DNA of 64,000 nucleotides from Pteria penguin (GCA_035048485.1 CM068589.1:8963869-9027868), one strand, 5' to 3'. Shown: positions 25,381-37,865, counted from the stretch's first letter. A program made the numbers and translations. The notes: generated from the letters alone by a model not told the origin.

Positions 25381-26790
25381 TTAATTTAAAGTTAACGAGA
25401 CCATAGTATGGCATCATAATAATAATGTTAATTTGGATTTCTTTGAATAACATCTTTTACAATGATCTTATATGAATTTATAAATTAAAAATGATAATAA
25501 TAATAAAACATCAGTTGATGTTTTGTTTAAGAAGTAACATATACACATAATATCAAATCAGCGATACTCCATTGACATTTGTGACTTACATGTCATTGCT
25601 ATTTCATTTTAGTCACACAAGACCTTGCCCTGTGTATGTTTCCATTGATCGGATCAAAGTGTGACTTGGTATGTAAAACCCTGACTTGAAAAAGACTGTA
25701 ACAAATCAATGCATTAGGATTGTGTATAGTACCCTTTGAGAAGTTCTCGTATAATTCTTCCAGCAATCGATTCCTGTTAAGTCAAAATGAATCTTCCTTT
25801 GAGACACAGCTTACAATAATATTCTTGGACAAAATCAAAGATGAAGGAATTGGTATTGTGAATATGACAACAAACAAAACAATAGGATGGACATGAAAAC
25901 GTTGGCAAGTTATGTTTTGATCAATTGTATTGGGGGCCGATAGGGAACACTAACTCCTCATTGTCTAACCGCAAAATTAACGATTATTTGGTTAAAGGAT
26001 CACCTTCATTATTATGTGTAAACTTGTATTTTTCATAAAAATATCAACCGACAAGATTCAATGCATAATAGGATCAAATGAGCACATATGGTAATATTCG
26101 GCTCAAGATCTTGTCATTATGCATCTTATTCTTTCAATGCCGTTAATCTATAAAATATCTAATACAAGAAATCTGCATTACCATTGTGATTCCGTACATA
26201 CTGATAACGCAAATCATTATTATTACTCACATATTGATAAGAATGGTCGCTTGACAAACATTTGAAGAAGCTATCCGGTCACTCAAAACATGTCGGCTCA
26301 TTTCAAGTCGTCAGAAACACATCGGGTGATATTTATTTAAAATTAAATATCAGGGCAATTGTCAATTGTTAAACAGACTGACATTTTGGTGCCACCCACG
26401 GTAATATTGCTGGCTATTGCAGTTCTTCTACTGCATACACATATCTCTTATATTTCCGTCTCTCTCTTTCGTAGCCTATTGAGTGGTACACAACAGTGAC
26501 ACAGCAATATTCAACCACTACATTCAACTCCAGCGCTTAAACAATATCTCCGTTTTCACATTCTAGTTCTGCTGTTTGCCACTTTTGTCCAAATTGAGAA
26601 TATAATCAACTACTAAGACAGTCTGTTAAAGCTTCCCCGTTTAAGCAGTTTTTGAGTGCAAAAGAATTATTTCCATACGTATCTACATTTATCCATGCAT
26701 AGTCACGTTTAAAGGTGGGATACCAATATACATGTCTCGATCATAATTTTGACTTATTGTCCAGATTCCTTTGAAATCTTATTTTTCTCA
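25381..26790. other. No gene seen
   Basis: AT-rich; no supported gene. Confidence 0.4.
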
Positions 26791-26814
26791 GCTTGATTGA
26801 GCATTGACAATTGA

Positions 26815-27030
26815 CACACAATTCTGGATTTGTAATTTTCATATCTATGTCGCCAGTCTTTTCTTCTTCATCGAATACTTCTCGATTAACATATAAACGT
26901 TCAATGACATTGGAATGTTATTCTTCCAATTCCTTGTACACCACTTCCATACCTACTAAAATGACCTTCAAATTATCAAAATCCTCATTAATATGTAACT
27001 CACGGTATCTATTATATTATCTATGGAATA
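26815..27030 (-). pseudogene. Coding relic, possibly BEL/Pao-type gag N-terminus
   Basis: On the minus strand a protein-like frame reads YRELHINEDFDNLKVILVGM...VVYKELEE-stop-HSNVIERLYVNREVFDEEE...DIDMKI, then CVNCQC. Composition (acidic, L/E-rich, 'DEEE...DI') recalls the N-terminal part of BEL/Pao gag proteins, but no diagnostic motif fixes this. One in-frame TAA interrupts it. It could equally come from another retroelement or a host gene. Confidence 0.3.
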
Positions 27031-27099
27031 TTTCCTTCATTGTAGATCTTTTTCATTTCATTGGTTTTATTTCTATTTTAATTATTAAAGAATGACCTG

Positions 27100-27980
27100 G
27101 CTCTTAATTAGCCATTTTCCTTTGTGTGGAAATTTTAAACACAAGATCATGTTAAGTAGGAAGTTCACATACACACATACAAAAAATAATATACAAACAA
27201 TAAACAGACAATAATGGCAACCCAAGATCAGTCATAAGAAGGTAATATAAATACCTTTCTACAGCTAGTTTCAACCTTGCTAGTTTGTTTATACAAAATC
27301 TAATATTGAAAAGTTAGCAAAAGCTGTTGGCTAATCCTATGCGTCCAAATATATACAAAGCCTTGCTATGATTGAATTTAATACTGCATTCTGTAAGGAT
27401 AGGGATTATGTATACGAACCGACCTATAAAGTCATTGGTGTTTACTAATATAAAGTTTTAAAGATATGTCCGATATAAATATCTTGATTGAGGGCAAATT
27501 TTGATGAACTGCCTTCCATTGAAAAACTGTTACTGCATGTCATAAGAATGCACTATATATAATACATAATATCTGTAGAATCTGCGTTGCTTTGGCATGT
27601 AACATGTTTTCCATTCATTCACTTCTTTTTCAGAAATAGTTGATAACAAATGCTACTGAAACAGATAGCTTTATAATTGTCAAGTTTCAAACAATATGTT
27701 CAATATGACAATTGCTTATATTTGGCACAATCTTATTTTATTATGATATTTATGTACTCATTTAAACTTAACAATATATTTAGATTACTAAATGTTCCAG
27801 CAGGACCTCTTTCGACCTTATGTTTGGTCAAGTTGATTAGTGAAATCTGATAGCATTTTTGTCTTGTTGTTGTCAAGTGTAACTTGTTGCTTATACTCAT
27901 ATTAGAATTAGTAGTCGGTGTCATACATTCAAATTCAGTGCTATAATTGATTTCATTTAAAGTATCCTTTATCCATATGT
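27100..27980. other. No gene seen
   Basis: AT-rich sequence up to the 3' end of PLE copy 4. Confidence 0.4.
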
Positions 27981-27984
27981 CCAA

Positions 27985-30060
27985 AGTAAAAAACGAAGAA
28001 ATACTGTAGGGTAAAGCATATCTCATAGTTCATGGAATAAAAGGACAATATCGTGAATAGTGTCGAACCACAATAAAATCGAGGTTAAACCAACTGCCCG
28101 GGAGGAGTAAGCGTCCCCTGGTTGCATACGACACCCGTCGCAAAAGTCATGCAGCAACCGTTCAAGACGAAGAGACAATTACATAAAAATACACGAACGA
28201 ACACACGAAGGAGACAAGAAAACGAAGTCAAATTTTCCCATTTAAGGCAAGAAATTTCGGTGTCGGAAACCTATTTGAACAAATGTCTGTCGTATTCAGA
28301 ACATGCCCTGGCATAGCGTATAAGTTGTGAAATGAAGACGCCATATGCGTGAGAGGAAAGTATGTTGCTATTCAGAAACGGGAAGTTGGAAATAATGAAA
28401 TTGAAATCGTCACATTTGTCATAGAGAGAGGTTACTAATGAACTATCGTCACCAATTGATAGGGGTATATCGATGTATAAGGCAGAAGATGCGCTCTCTG
28501 CTGTATCTTTTCTTTCGAGTTCCTTTGGTTATATGATGTTGAGGTGATCCTTAACTACAGGGTTGTTATCAACAAAACGTAATCGATGTATCTGTATGTA
28601 AAGATGAACCGAGATTCTAATTGTTTATTGCCTTTAGAGAGCAGCGACTGCATGATTTCTATATTGTTAGAGTACATAAATATGCCAGTCAGAAGAGGCG
28701 CCCAATTAGTACCCATAGGAATGCCAACAATCTGTTGGAACACATTTCCACCAAATATCACAAAAATTTTATCTATAAGAAATTTTAACATTTTGAGGAT
28801 CTCTTTTTTGTATACTTTCTGCTGGAATCAGAGTGTGTCGTTGTGGCCAAAAACGAGATACTTATACCTGCCAATCCCCCCCCCCCATTTTCTTTTTTTT
28901 TTTTTTGTTAAAGAAGGCGTTTTGATTAATTGATGTTATTCTGTTATTCAGTTTTTGATGATAAAATGTTGTTTAAAAGGGTCGAATAGTCAAAAGATTT
29001 GATGCTAGTGACAGTATTGTAAATAGGAGATTTTAAGTATTCTAGAAGTTCTTTAGGATCCACATCTGATTGATTCCGCTTCCCGAGTAAACAGTAGAGC
29101 AGTATGTCTGAAGACCATGTTTGATTTCTGTTAGAATTTAGTGAAAGAAAAAAGAGGAGTTACTGGCTCAGTTATGTGGCAGAAGTCACATTGAGTAACA
29201 TGGAAAGAGGATTAGTGGAACACTTGGAAGATCCAGCTATGAATCGATGCTTATATGGAGTTTTATACATCTTTGGAATCCAAAAAAAGGTTTGATAGCT
29301 CGAGATCAGACTCATTGGTAGTAATACCGAATAAACTGAGAACTGACTTGTGATTATCCAATACCTCTGAAAAAGAGATTTTTGTAATTGTTGGATTACC
29401 AGGCGTTGAATGAAGACCAATCTCTTCTATAAGACATATAACATAATATGCCTTACATACGAATGTGTAATTGTTAGCTGCCTTGTCAGCAGGAACAATA
29501 ATGAAAATTTTGTGAAGTCGAGAAAGTTCTCTAACGACACTGGATGTCACGAAATATAGAATTGTATTTGTTCTTGAAAAAATGAGAAAGTCTTCGAACT
29601 CTTTTCATTAGCAGACTTCTGATCGACTTCAGCCATTCAGAAAGAGTGTCTCATTCAACTTTCTCTCTCTTAGCCCTACGTCTGACATACTCTTCCCATG
29701 CCTTCATATAAATATGGAACATATACACCTATTCATTTAGTTCACCATATGCGCATTATATTATCAAAATTTTGACGCCATGTGGGTCTGTGTATTTTGG
29801 GCATTTACTTAAAAGATCTCTAAGTTTTTCATTGTGAACAATATGGAGATCTGCTGTCACAACATGATCACATGGATTATATTTAAACTCAGAAGAGGCA
29901 CATGAACACTCTATATGGTTAAGAAAGTCTTTCAGGTCTACACATTTGAAATTTTGTTTATAGTTAAAGATTTTGGAAGCAAATGTTGGTGTATATTCAT
30001 AGGAAATACAGGGCGACTCCGCCATTTTGAAGTATGGAGGAATTGAATGGAAAAATTGAA
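27985..30060 (-). mobile_element. PLE copy 4 (C family), decayed
   Basis: On the minus strand: SPCISYEYTPTFASKIFNYK, CSCASSEFKYNPCDHVVTAD and KLRDLLSKCPKYTDP (30025-29770). Next come EEYVRRRAKRE and LSEWLKSIRSLLMKR, then IIVPADKAANNYTFVCKAYY, the RT fingers WIPKMYKTPYKHRFIAGSSK, and FGGNVFQQIVGIPMGTNWAP with RYIDYVLL (28790-28560). The second catalytic Asp of YIDD is Tyr, and frames change repeatedly. The KRDDFNF-like segment and IRYARACSEY follow near 28330. Module F (28062-28140) lies in the 3' untranslated part, whose last ~120 bases resemble the end of copy 7. A short foreign-looking block at 29715-29760 matches the 3' half of the hammerhead-like motif. Confidence 0.8.
29146..29193 (+). 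repeat. Short shared repeat, copy 1
   Basis: 'gaaagaaaaaagaggagtta' continuing to 'gttatgtggcagaagtcac' recurs at 40771-40820 and inverted at 51075-51127. Confidence 0.75.
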
Positions 30061-31085
30061 TTGCTTCTTTAAGGTCTGTTAATTAATTAAATTGGGTATG
30101 GAATTACCTTTATTGGATAGCATTTGTCATCTGGATAAAGCTGAAAATTGATTTTAAATCATGGCAAGTAATCAAAAATACATAAATTCAAATTACTCAC
30201 CAATATTCCACTACAATAAATTTAATGAATATGAATTAAATGAAACCTTATTTATCCAAACATATATCATCAAAATTACATATTCATTGTTACAAAAAGA
30301 TCGTATATTCAAAGGGATTAACTTAAATTTTAAGCTCTAATTTGCAACTCTTAAAAACTTTAAAAGATTCACACTCTACCATATGGGTCAGTTTAAAGGC
30401 AGTACTTCATTATCTGCATGGAGATATAGTGCATGCGTCAATTGTATTTACACCATGTACAATAATATGTTGTGTATTCTCTACATACAGTCTGTCTGTT
30501 ACAATATACTTAATGTGACTGTAACACTGACAGCACTGTAGCTATTTGTGGACTTCTGGAATATCAAGAGTGCTTAGATGTATGAGAAGTACAGAAGTGT
30601 TTGTATACATAATATATGAGATACTTTGGAAGACGCTGGCAGGGACATACAGGTATTTTCTAGATACACTGGTTTAACGACACATACGTGAGCCCATCAT
30701 TTCAAAAACTGCGCACATTCTTAAACCTTATGAAGCAAAATGTTCAAACTTAATCTCTTATGACAAACAGTATGAAAAGTAATTTAGAGAAAAATATTAC
30801 AGTCACAAAAACACCAGTACCATATAATTTAAACTAAAACAAAAGCTATGATAAGAATGATGTAAAACTCCACTAGTTGCATAAGCACATACTGAGCAGT
30901 CGCACAGATCGCCACGCTTTTCGTGAAGTCTGGAATCCATTAGTACAAACCAAGATACTACTTATTACAACCCTGCCACTGGTAATAGGCTGTTTCAGCT
31001 TATTAAAGATTTATACTATTTATTTTGAAAGAGTACCGCACATTGGTCGTCATAGTTTCTGTGTGTAGTAAATTTCTAAACTGAT
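30061..31085. other. No gene seen
   Basis: AT-rich; no supported gene. Confidence 0.4.
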
Positions 31086-31094
31086 ATGAATGCG

Positions 31095-31145
31095 AAGAGA
31101 TAGCCTAGTGGTTAAGGTATAGACTTGAATTCTGAGATGAAAAGA
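31095..31145 (+). repeat. tRNA-like SINE head or tRNA pseudogene
   Basis: 'gatagcctagtggttaaggt' followed by 'atagacttgaattctgaga' has an A-box-like start, but the T-arm is degenerate and no full cloverleaf forms. Confidence 0.4.
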
Positions 31146-31403
31146 TTCAATCAATTTCACTTTCTTTAATGGCATTCCATCTATGCTCTTTCTCCTACAA
31201 AGCACCCAAAATATATAATACATGCATCGTAATTAACTATAATATTATAATGAATGTTTCAAATGCATTTGATAATAGCAAACCTGTTTATTATTCGAAA
31301 CAGTAACAGTATCTCGCATTCCAGAAACTTGATGACATTATGTATGTATTTGATAATCTTCTAGTTTATCTTCTTTCATGTTTTAAATGTGATATATGTC
31401 ACT

Positions 31404-31548
31404 ACTGGGTCCAAAACCCCCTGAGAATCCCGTTTTTCACTGCAAAACTCTGCAACACCCTGAAAAACACTGAAGTCTGCCCGAAAAACACTGACACCCA
31501 CTGCGATGCCCCCCGGCCTCGCGTACTTCTATACGGTCCCTTTTATAA
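31404..31548 (-). mobile_element. Short copy of a GTTTTTCAG-array element
   Basis: On the minus strand: 'gggaccgtatagaagtacgc' and 'gaggcc...gggcatcgcagt', then three to four 'gtttttcag'-type units and 'ttttggacccagtagtga'. The same borders flank a far longer array in opposite orientation at 34860-35195. Confidence 0.75.
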
Positions 31549-31991
31549 TATAAGACCTTAAAATGGTTCGCTGTTATCTATCTATGACCTTTAATATGTA
31601 TTAAATGTAATGAATTTATAAGCGGGGAATAAGAAAAAAAAAACCTCATTTTTTACCATTTGTTAAGGACTTATTTTAACGATTTTTATAGATAAAATTA
31701 CTAAGATATTGTTCCTATTCTGACTTACGTTTGTAAGATGATCTTTACATTTGCATTTTAATAAATCACATGAATTACGCACTTATCAAAAACAATTTTA
31801 TTGACACAGGACTTTTCAGCGCGATGTCTCTTGTTTTATTGATCGACTTGAAGAAGGAATGAAGATTGAAACAAACAAACAAAAAAATAATCTAACTACA
31901 GTAGTAGTATGTTGCTTAACATCGTTGTTTCATTGAGGTGCATTAAGGGAGGGGGAAATAAGTACAAAATATAGAACAAAACATTTTAAAA

Positions 31992-32024
31992 TTTATGTAT
32001 TTATTTATTTATTTATTTATTTAT
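31992..32024 (+). repeat. (TTTA)n tract
   Basis: TTTA units. They are followed by a GC-rich island at 32044-32080 ('cggccagcggcc') and another TTTA-rich stretch. Confidence 0.9.
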
Positions 32025-32149
32025 AATAAAAGTACTATTTTTCCGTACATTTCGGCCAGCGGCCTTCCTCGGCGGACTTCATTTATTTATTTATCTATTT
32101 TCTTATTTATTTAATTTTTATCTATTTATCTAATTATTAATTCATCTAT

Positions 32150-33270
32150 TTATTTATAATAAGAACATTAAAAATAATACATCAAAATAAATTTAATAAA
32201 AATAATAAGATTTTAAAAAATCGATAGACGAAGTTCATAGAAAACGGAGAGTTTTAATTGTAAATATATAAATAAATACAGAAAAAAAAAGAAATAATTA
32301 TTTCTATATATCCCTATCAATCATTTAAATAACACATAATGATTGATGTTTATTTTTACATCTTTTCCAATCTGTGTGAAGAATCCACCCAAATATCGTT
32401 ATGTTACGACCTTAAGGCCAATCCCCACTCTCTTTCGAGTTTAAAGGCATTCATTAATATTAATAAATCAATATTGCATTCTTCATAAATTAGCGGCCAT
32501 TCGCCGATAAAACGCTGTGAAGTTGCGTTAATTTAATTCTACCAACACCCCCCCCCCCTCCCATTTTTTTAAACAGTGTCCAACTTGAGTGAACGAGCAG
32601 CATGGCTTTGGGTATGCGTATTTCCCTCTCGCTACATGCCGTAACGCAGCTACTTATTTAATCCGTATGTAAATTAATGGAACAGAATAGCACTTTATAT
32701 CACAGCTTTACAAATCTCACATTTCGCGTGTATTCTATAATATTGCTATTATCAGAGGAAATGCGGAAGAAATTGAACTTAAATAATTGATGTAGTTTAG
32801 TTTATGACATAAAAATAAATAAATGATCGTGTGTAAAACAAATTGTTTCACTTTTGAAGAGTGAAAATCAGTTTTTGTCCTAAACTTTATAAGTCACTGT
32901 TAAAATGACACTTTAATTTTGCCAATAACACAAAATTAACATTGAAATGTATCAACTGGATATGTTTCAACCTGTTACTAAGTATGTTCTGTCCCCTCAT
33001 ACATACGAAGGTAATGTTAATTACGATTCCCAATTTACACCATGATAGGTAACAAACTATATGAGATTACAGGCGATATTTACCGGGTCAAACAACCGAA
33101 TGTTTATTACGTAATAGAGAACTGATAACATGTAAAATAAAGGTAAAAAACAAATACATGTCGGATTAAAATAGAGCAATTTCAGATTCCATGCGTGTGC
33201 CGTTACTTTCTGATGAAGATATTCTAGTATAATATATATATAAGAGAGAGAGAAGGGGCGTGTGTGTCTA
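32150..33270. other. No gene seen
   Basis: AT-rich; no supported gene. Confidence 0.4.
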
Positions 33271-33271
33271 T

Positions 33272-33329
<58 letters not shown>
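33272..33329 (+). repeat. 58-base G run
   Basis: Uninterrupted poly-G, preceded by (ga)n and (gt)n tracts. It may be partly an assembly or sequencing artefact; G-quadruplex formation would be expected. The proline-rich frame on the other strand is an artefact. Confidence 0.9.
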
Positions 33330-33330
<1 letters not shown>

Positions 33331-33539
33331 ATGGTCTCAATTTAAATATACTATATAATTTAAACATCCTACTCGACAATTTACGATTTGGATCCATAGG
33401 TTGGGGCATATTGAGGTATCTGCTCTAAATATGACACCGTTTACTTGAATTTATATGTCATTTTGAAAATAAAGGTCAAATACTTCGCTAGTTTTGACAG
33501 GACAGGGTCTTTTTATGTAAGACTTCTATGTCCCAGTCA

Positions 33540-33866
33540 ACAGGGCGAACGCCGTTGTATTCGCCATTGCTTTACATGACCCTTACTGGATACATTGTTA
33601 CAATACGTAATAAGGGAGATACTGTTCATAGGCGGATCTAGAAATTTTTGAAAGAAAAAAGGGGAGGGGGAGGGCACAGTCTCCCATTTAAAGGGGGAAG
33701 GGGTGCTGTTAGGCGAGCGCCCTTGTATTCGCCATCGCCATACATGACCCTTACTGGATACATTGTTACAATATGTAATAGGTGGATCTAGAAATTTTTG
33801 AAAGAAAAAGGGGAGGGAAGGGCACAGTCTCCCATTGAAAAGGCAGGGGGGGGGGGGGTTGCCGTT
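33540..33866 (+). repeat. Tandem duplication of a ~155-170-bp unit
   Basis: Two units, 33540-33712 and 33713-33866, share 'tgacccttactggatacatt', 'ggatctagaaatttttgaaa' and 'gggcacagtctcccatt', each ending in a G-rich stretch. Confidence 0.85.
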
Positions 33867-33869
33867 AGA

Positions 33870-34444
33870 TAAAATAATTTTATTGTATAGAGTTACATGA
33901 TGTAGATTAAGTAGGTAGTGATATAACAAACGGCAGATACGTTGTTACACTGATATATTGAAACATATTCGATGCTATTTCAAGCAACATTATTGAATAC
34001 CGAGAGAATATTTAATCACTGAAATATTTTATAGGACAAAATTTACGTATGTCATTCGAATGAAAGAGCAACACGTAAACACGTAAAATTTTCAGTTAAA
34101 AAAAAGTTATTGTCCTCTGAACTTTATTATATTACGTTGTTATAATAAGAACAAAGGTTAAATTTGTATATCTTAATTTTGTGTGAAAAATATTGATAGA
34201 GAAAAAAGGAGTGCGTATGTGTCTGTGTGAGGGGTGGGTGGGTGGGTGGGTTTAAACCTAAAGGTCGTCGCATGACAATACATGGGTATAGTCTCTATAA
34301 ATGTTGCAACAGAATTGAAATAGAATCCATTGTGTTATTTAAAATGAATGACAAGCGATTTTCTTTGTGGTCGATTTGCTGTCAGTACTGGTGTATTAAA
34401 TTCGCTTTTTGTATAAAATTTATAGGTACTGGTCACTTTCAAAT

Positions 34445-34484
<40 letters not shown>

Positions 34485-34855
34485 TTCACTAATTTATAGT
34501 TCTGGATCTTCTTTTTTACATTTTTTTTTTAAATTTTTCCTTCACTATTTAAATACACAGTTATGAAACAGTGATGTTTACCAGGAATATATGTACATAC
34601 ATTTTTATTTGGAAATACAAATGTATATATAAATCTCGGTAAGAAAAGCCTTTGTATTGTAGTACGCCTCTGCTGGGTTTGTTTGGTTTGGAATAATGCA
34701 TCAGTAAAATTAAATTTAGAGATTCGTTGAAATAATTTCACTTCAAAACGCCGTACAAAAATGCGAGATGTGTTTTATTTATTTTCTCTTCCCCCCCCCC
34801 CCTTTTTTTCTAATTTACCACTAATTAACTCATCATTTTATATACATTAATGCTT
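33870..34855. other. No gene seen; (TTTA)n at 34446-34486
   Basis: AT-rich sequence with one TTTA microsatellite and a '(gggt)n' patch at 34230-34252. Confidence 0.5.
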
Positions 34856-34859
34856 ATAG

Positions 34860-35195
34860 AAGGGACCGTATAGAAGTACGCGAGGCCGCGATCGCACGAC
34901 CGGAGGGCATCGCAGTAGGTGTCAGTGTTTTTCAGGGTTTTTCAGAGTTTTGCAGAGTGTTTCAGTGACGTCAGAGTTTTTCAGAGTTTTGCAGATTTTT
35001 TCAGGGTCGTCAGTGTTTTTCAGAGTTTTTCAGGGTAGACTTCAGAGTTTTTCAGTGTTTATCAGGGCCGTCAGAGTGTTTCGGTGTTTTTCAGGTAGAC
35101 GTCAGTGTTTTTCAGAGTTTTTCAGGGTGTTGCAGAGTTTTGCAGTGAAAAATGGGATTCTCGGAGGTTTTGAACCCAGTAGTGTGTGGTAATAG
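34860..35195 (+). mobile_element. Long copy of the GTTTTTCAG-array element
   Basis: Begins 'gggaccgtatagaagtacgc' and ends 'ttttgaacccagtagtgtg', the same borders as the inverted copy at 31404-31548. Between ~34920 and 35140 lies an array of ~10-11-base units ('gtttttcaga', 'gttttgcaga', 'gtgtttcagt') interrupted by 'gtagac' and 'gtcagtg' spacers. No coding frame of substance; probably non-autonomous. Confidence 0.8.
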
Positions 35196-35970
35196 GCTTT
35201 GAAAAAGGGAAAATGTTCATGATAACACAAAACATGTGTGGCCTGCTGAGGTAAATTTACTTGAAAAGGAAAAGCTGAAAGGCCAAAAGAAAAAGATATG
35301 CGTGTTTCCTGAAACCTGAACGACACTAGTGCAAGGATAATTTTGAATTGCAAAGCTAAAACATTCTCTCATAATATGTAGAATTCTGTCATAAAAATTT
35401 AAGATTTCATTAGATTTTCTCATTGAAATTTGTACAAAGATCTAAGTTCATTTCATCATAAAAAGAGCAGAATTATCCCTGCTTATTTTTTGTCAATAAC
35501 CATAAACTTTGTATTGAACTTTCAGTGCAAAATTATTGCAATAATATTGAATCTTTGCCATTCAATCGTATTTTTTTTGAAAATTCTTTGGGTAAAAGAA
35601 GTTCTTGTTTCTTGTGATTGGTACAAATGCATTCTTTTTGCCACCAAACTTTGATTCAGTTATAATTAAAAGAAAAAAGAAAAAACACCTACTGCCCATA
35701 ATATTTTTTCAGCATGATACAAGAAAAATGCATATTTTTGTTTGGCTGAAACATATTTCATTACATTGACAGTGATTCCCTTATGGTAGAGATTTCTTTA
35801 GAAAGCACCAAAGTGATAAACATTTGTTTTGGTAGCACACAGAACGATAATTAAGAAATGTTTCTCATAAAATAATGATTATTGATATAAAAACAAAACA
35901 AAATGCATCCAATCAAACCAAAGTAGATTTAGTTCATGATAGAGATCTAATTTTAAGAACTTACCTTCCT
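35196..35970. other. No gene seen
   Basis: AT-rich sequence before PLE copy 5. Confidence 0.4.
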
Positions 35971-35974
35971 CGAA

Positions 35975-37615
35975 GAACATTATATCTTTACACCAGCAGA
36001 TAAAGCGTCTAATAATTATACATTTACTTGTAAGAAATATTACTTTGACAGCCTAGTGAAAGAATTAGGATGAAATTCAGCTCTAGGAAATCCTACTTAT
36101 ACTCTCACGAACTTTTCGGTTTCGGAAGTACTTGAGAATCATAAATCTGTCTGCAATACGTTTGGTATTGACACAAATAAATTAAATTTAGAACTGCCAT
36201 ATTTGTACTGCATTCCAAAAATGCACAAAAATCAACGCTTTATCGCTGGTTTCTCGAAATGTTCCACAAAATCTGTATTGATGCTACTCACAAAAATATT
36301 ATCAGAAATTAAATCTGGCCTTCATAGATATTGCGAAACAGTATATTCCAGAAGTGGAATTAATCAAGTGTGGATCCTTAAAAATTCAAAAGAGGTGTTA
36401 GAACATCTAAAATCAAAAAGGTTTACTAAAATTCACTCCATCGAGTCTTTTGACTTTTCGTCTCTTTACACAACGATCCCACATCAGAAATTAAAAGACA
36501 GATTAGCGGAAATTATTTAAAATGTATTTACTAGTAAAAACGGAAGCCGCAAATTCAAATATATAGTTATAGGCCATGATAAAATTTACTTTGTTAGGGA
36601 AATTTCTGATTTCAAAAATAAATACACTGAAACAGCTGTCATTCAGATGTTGAACTTTCTTATTGATAACATTTTTGTGGGGTTTGGAGAAAAGGTTTTT
36701 CAACAAATTGTCGGCATTCCAATGGGCACTAACTGTGCTCCGCTTCTGGCTGACGTATTCCTTTACTCATACGAAGCTGAATTCATTCAGTCTCTGCCTT
36801 CGCAAGGAAAAAAAATTGGCTTTTGGCTTCAATTTCACTTACAGATATTAGATTACTTGCTTTCAATTAATAATCCTTCATTCGCAGATTACCTTAGCAT
36901 CATCTATCCAAGTGAACTGGAGTTCAAAGAAATCATAGAAAGTAGTAATTCTACTTCGTATTTAGATATTATGTTGTCTTTCGACATTAATGGTCAATTG
37001 AACACCTCACTCAATTTCGCTATCACAAACTTTCCTTTCATAAGTAGCAACATTCCATCATCGCCCGCATACGGCGTATTCATATCTCAGTTAATACGTT
37101 ATTCCAGAGCATGTTCAAATTACATTGACTTTGTTTTGAGGGCTAGGTGACTTTCAGTTAAGCTGTTCAACCAGGGTTATATATGTGCTAGACTAGCAAC
37201 GTCACTGAGGAAGTTCTACGGTCGTTACAAGACTCTTATTACTCCATATGATATCTCGTTATCGAGACCTTTAAATGATAATATGTACTGAGACCGATTC
37301 CGATCATTTTACACAGATTTGACACCTTCTATACTAGAAGGTTACCTACTTTGACTTCTCCATATATAAATACATATGGAATTTACACGGTTTTACTCTT
37401 TCTACTGGGTATATGTGACGGGCGTTGCTAGCAAGCAGGAGATGCTCACTCTCCCCGGGCACCTGATTTCACTCCATTACAGGGGTTCACATATGCTCTA
37501 CAAGTAGACATATTTTGTTATTTTCCACTTGTTTTTCATTTTCTCTGATTTTGTATGTCCTCTGGTGTCATGATTTTTAGACTTATGGTTTGGATTTATC
37601 CATCATCTTTACATT
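35975..37615 (+). mobile_element. PLE copy 5 (A family), most complete RT copy
   Basis: Runs from TPADKASNNYTFTCKKYYFD (~35985) through YCIPKMHKN-QRFIAGFSKCS, SIESFDFSSLYTTIPHQKLK, MLNFLIDNIFVGFGEKVFQQ, IVGIPMGTNCAPLLADVFLY and SIIYPSELEFKEI to AYGVFISQLIRYSRACSNYI. Stops interrupt after KELG, after LAEII and after LRAR. The YIDD box is destroyed by a small deletion ('agatattagattac' against 'agatatatagacgac' in copy 1), and the KRDDF block is partly deleted. The 3' untranslated part has the module at 37417-37490 and ends in ATCATCTTTACATT. The N-terminal endonuclease part is absent. Confidence 0.85.
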
Positions 37616-37661
37616 TGAAAAGGAAAGAAATTTAAGACTAATTATATTTCACATACACTAT

Positions 37662-37865
37662 TTACTCTTGGTTTTCTGCAGAACTAATCCCTTTAGTTCG
37701 TACACCAGCTTTGACAAGAAAATTTTGAACAGAACATAAGCAATTGTCTCTAAAATTGAAAATCCTAGTAATGAAAGTACACCAATTCAGGCATGATGTA
37801 GCATCTTGTTCCAAAACTTTGTCAAAAGAGGGCATAAATGAAGATCCAAATAAAATCTCTATCAT
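37662..37865 (-). CDS. Short conserved-looking reading frame, unidentified
   Basis: The 67-codon frame MIEILFGSSFMPSFDKVLEQ continues DATSCLNWCTFITRIFNFRD and ends KGISSAENQE. Composition is balanced, with four cysteines, unlike the surrounding AT-rich noise. The phrase 'DATSCL.W.TFITR.FNFRDN' looks like part of a family of uncharacterised invertebrate proteins, but I cannot name it. A splice acceptor-like 'tttatag' sits just before the ATG, so this may be a last exon rather than a whole gene. About 100 bases upstream is a promoter-like patch shared with a divergent frame. Confidence 0.4.
   Translation of the reverse strand: MIEILFGSSFMPSFDKVLEQDATSCLNWCTFITRIFNFRDNCLCSVQNFLVKAGVRTKGISSAENQE

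Noticed and set aside
33205..33235. 'ctgatga' as a second hammerhead core
   Set aside because: No GAAA strand or stem II follows within reach. Other CTGATGA occurrences (39030 and 63927, minus) fail the same test.
33224..33409. Proline-rich frame
   Set aside because: Complement of the 58-G run.
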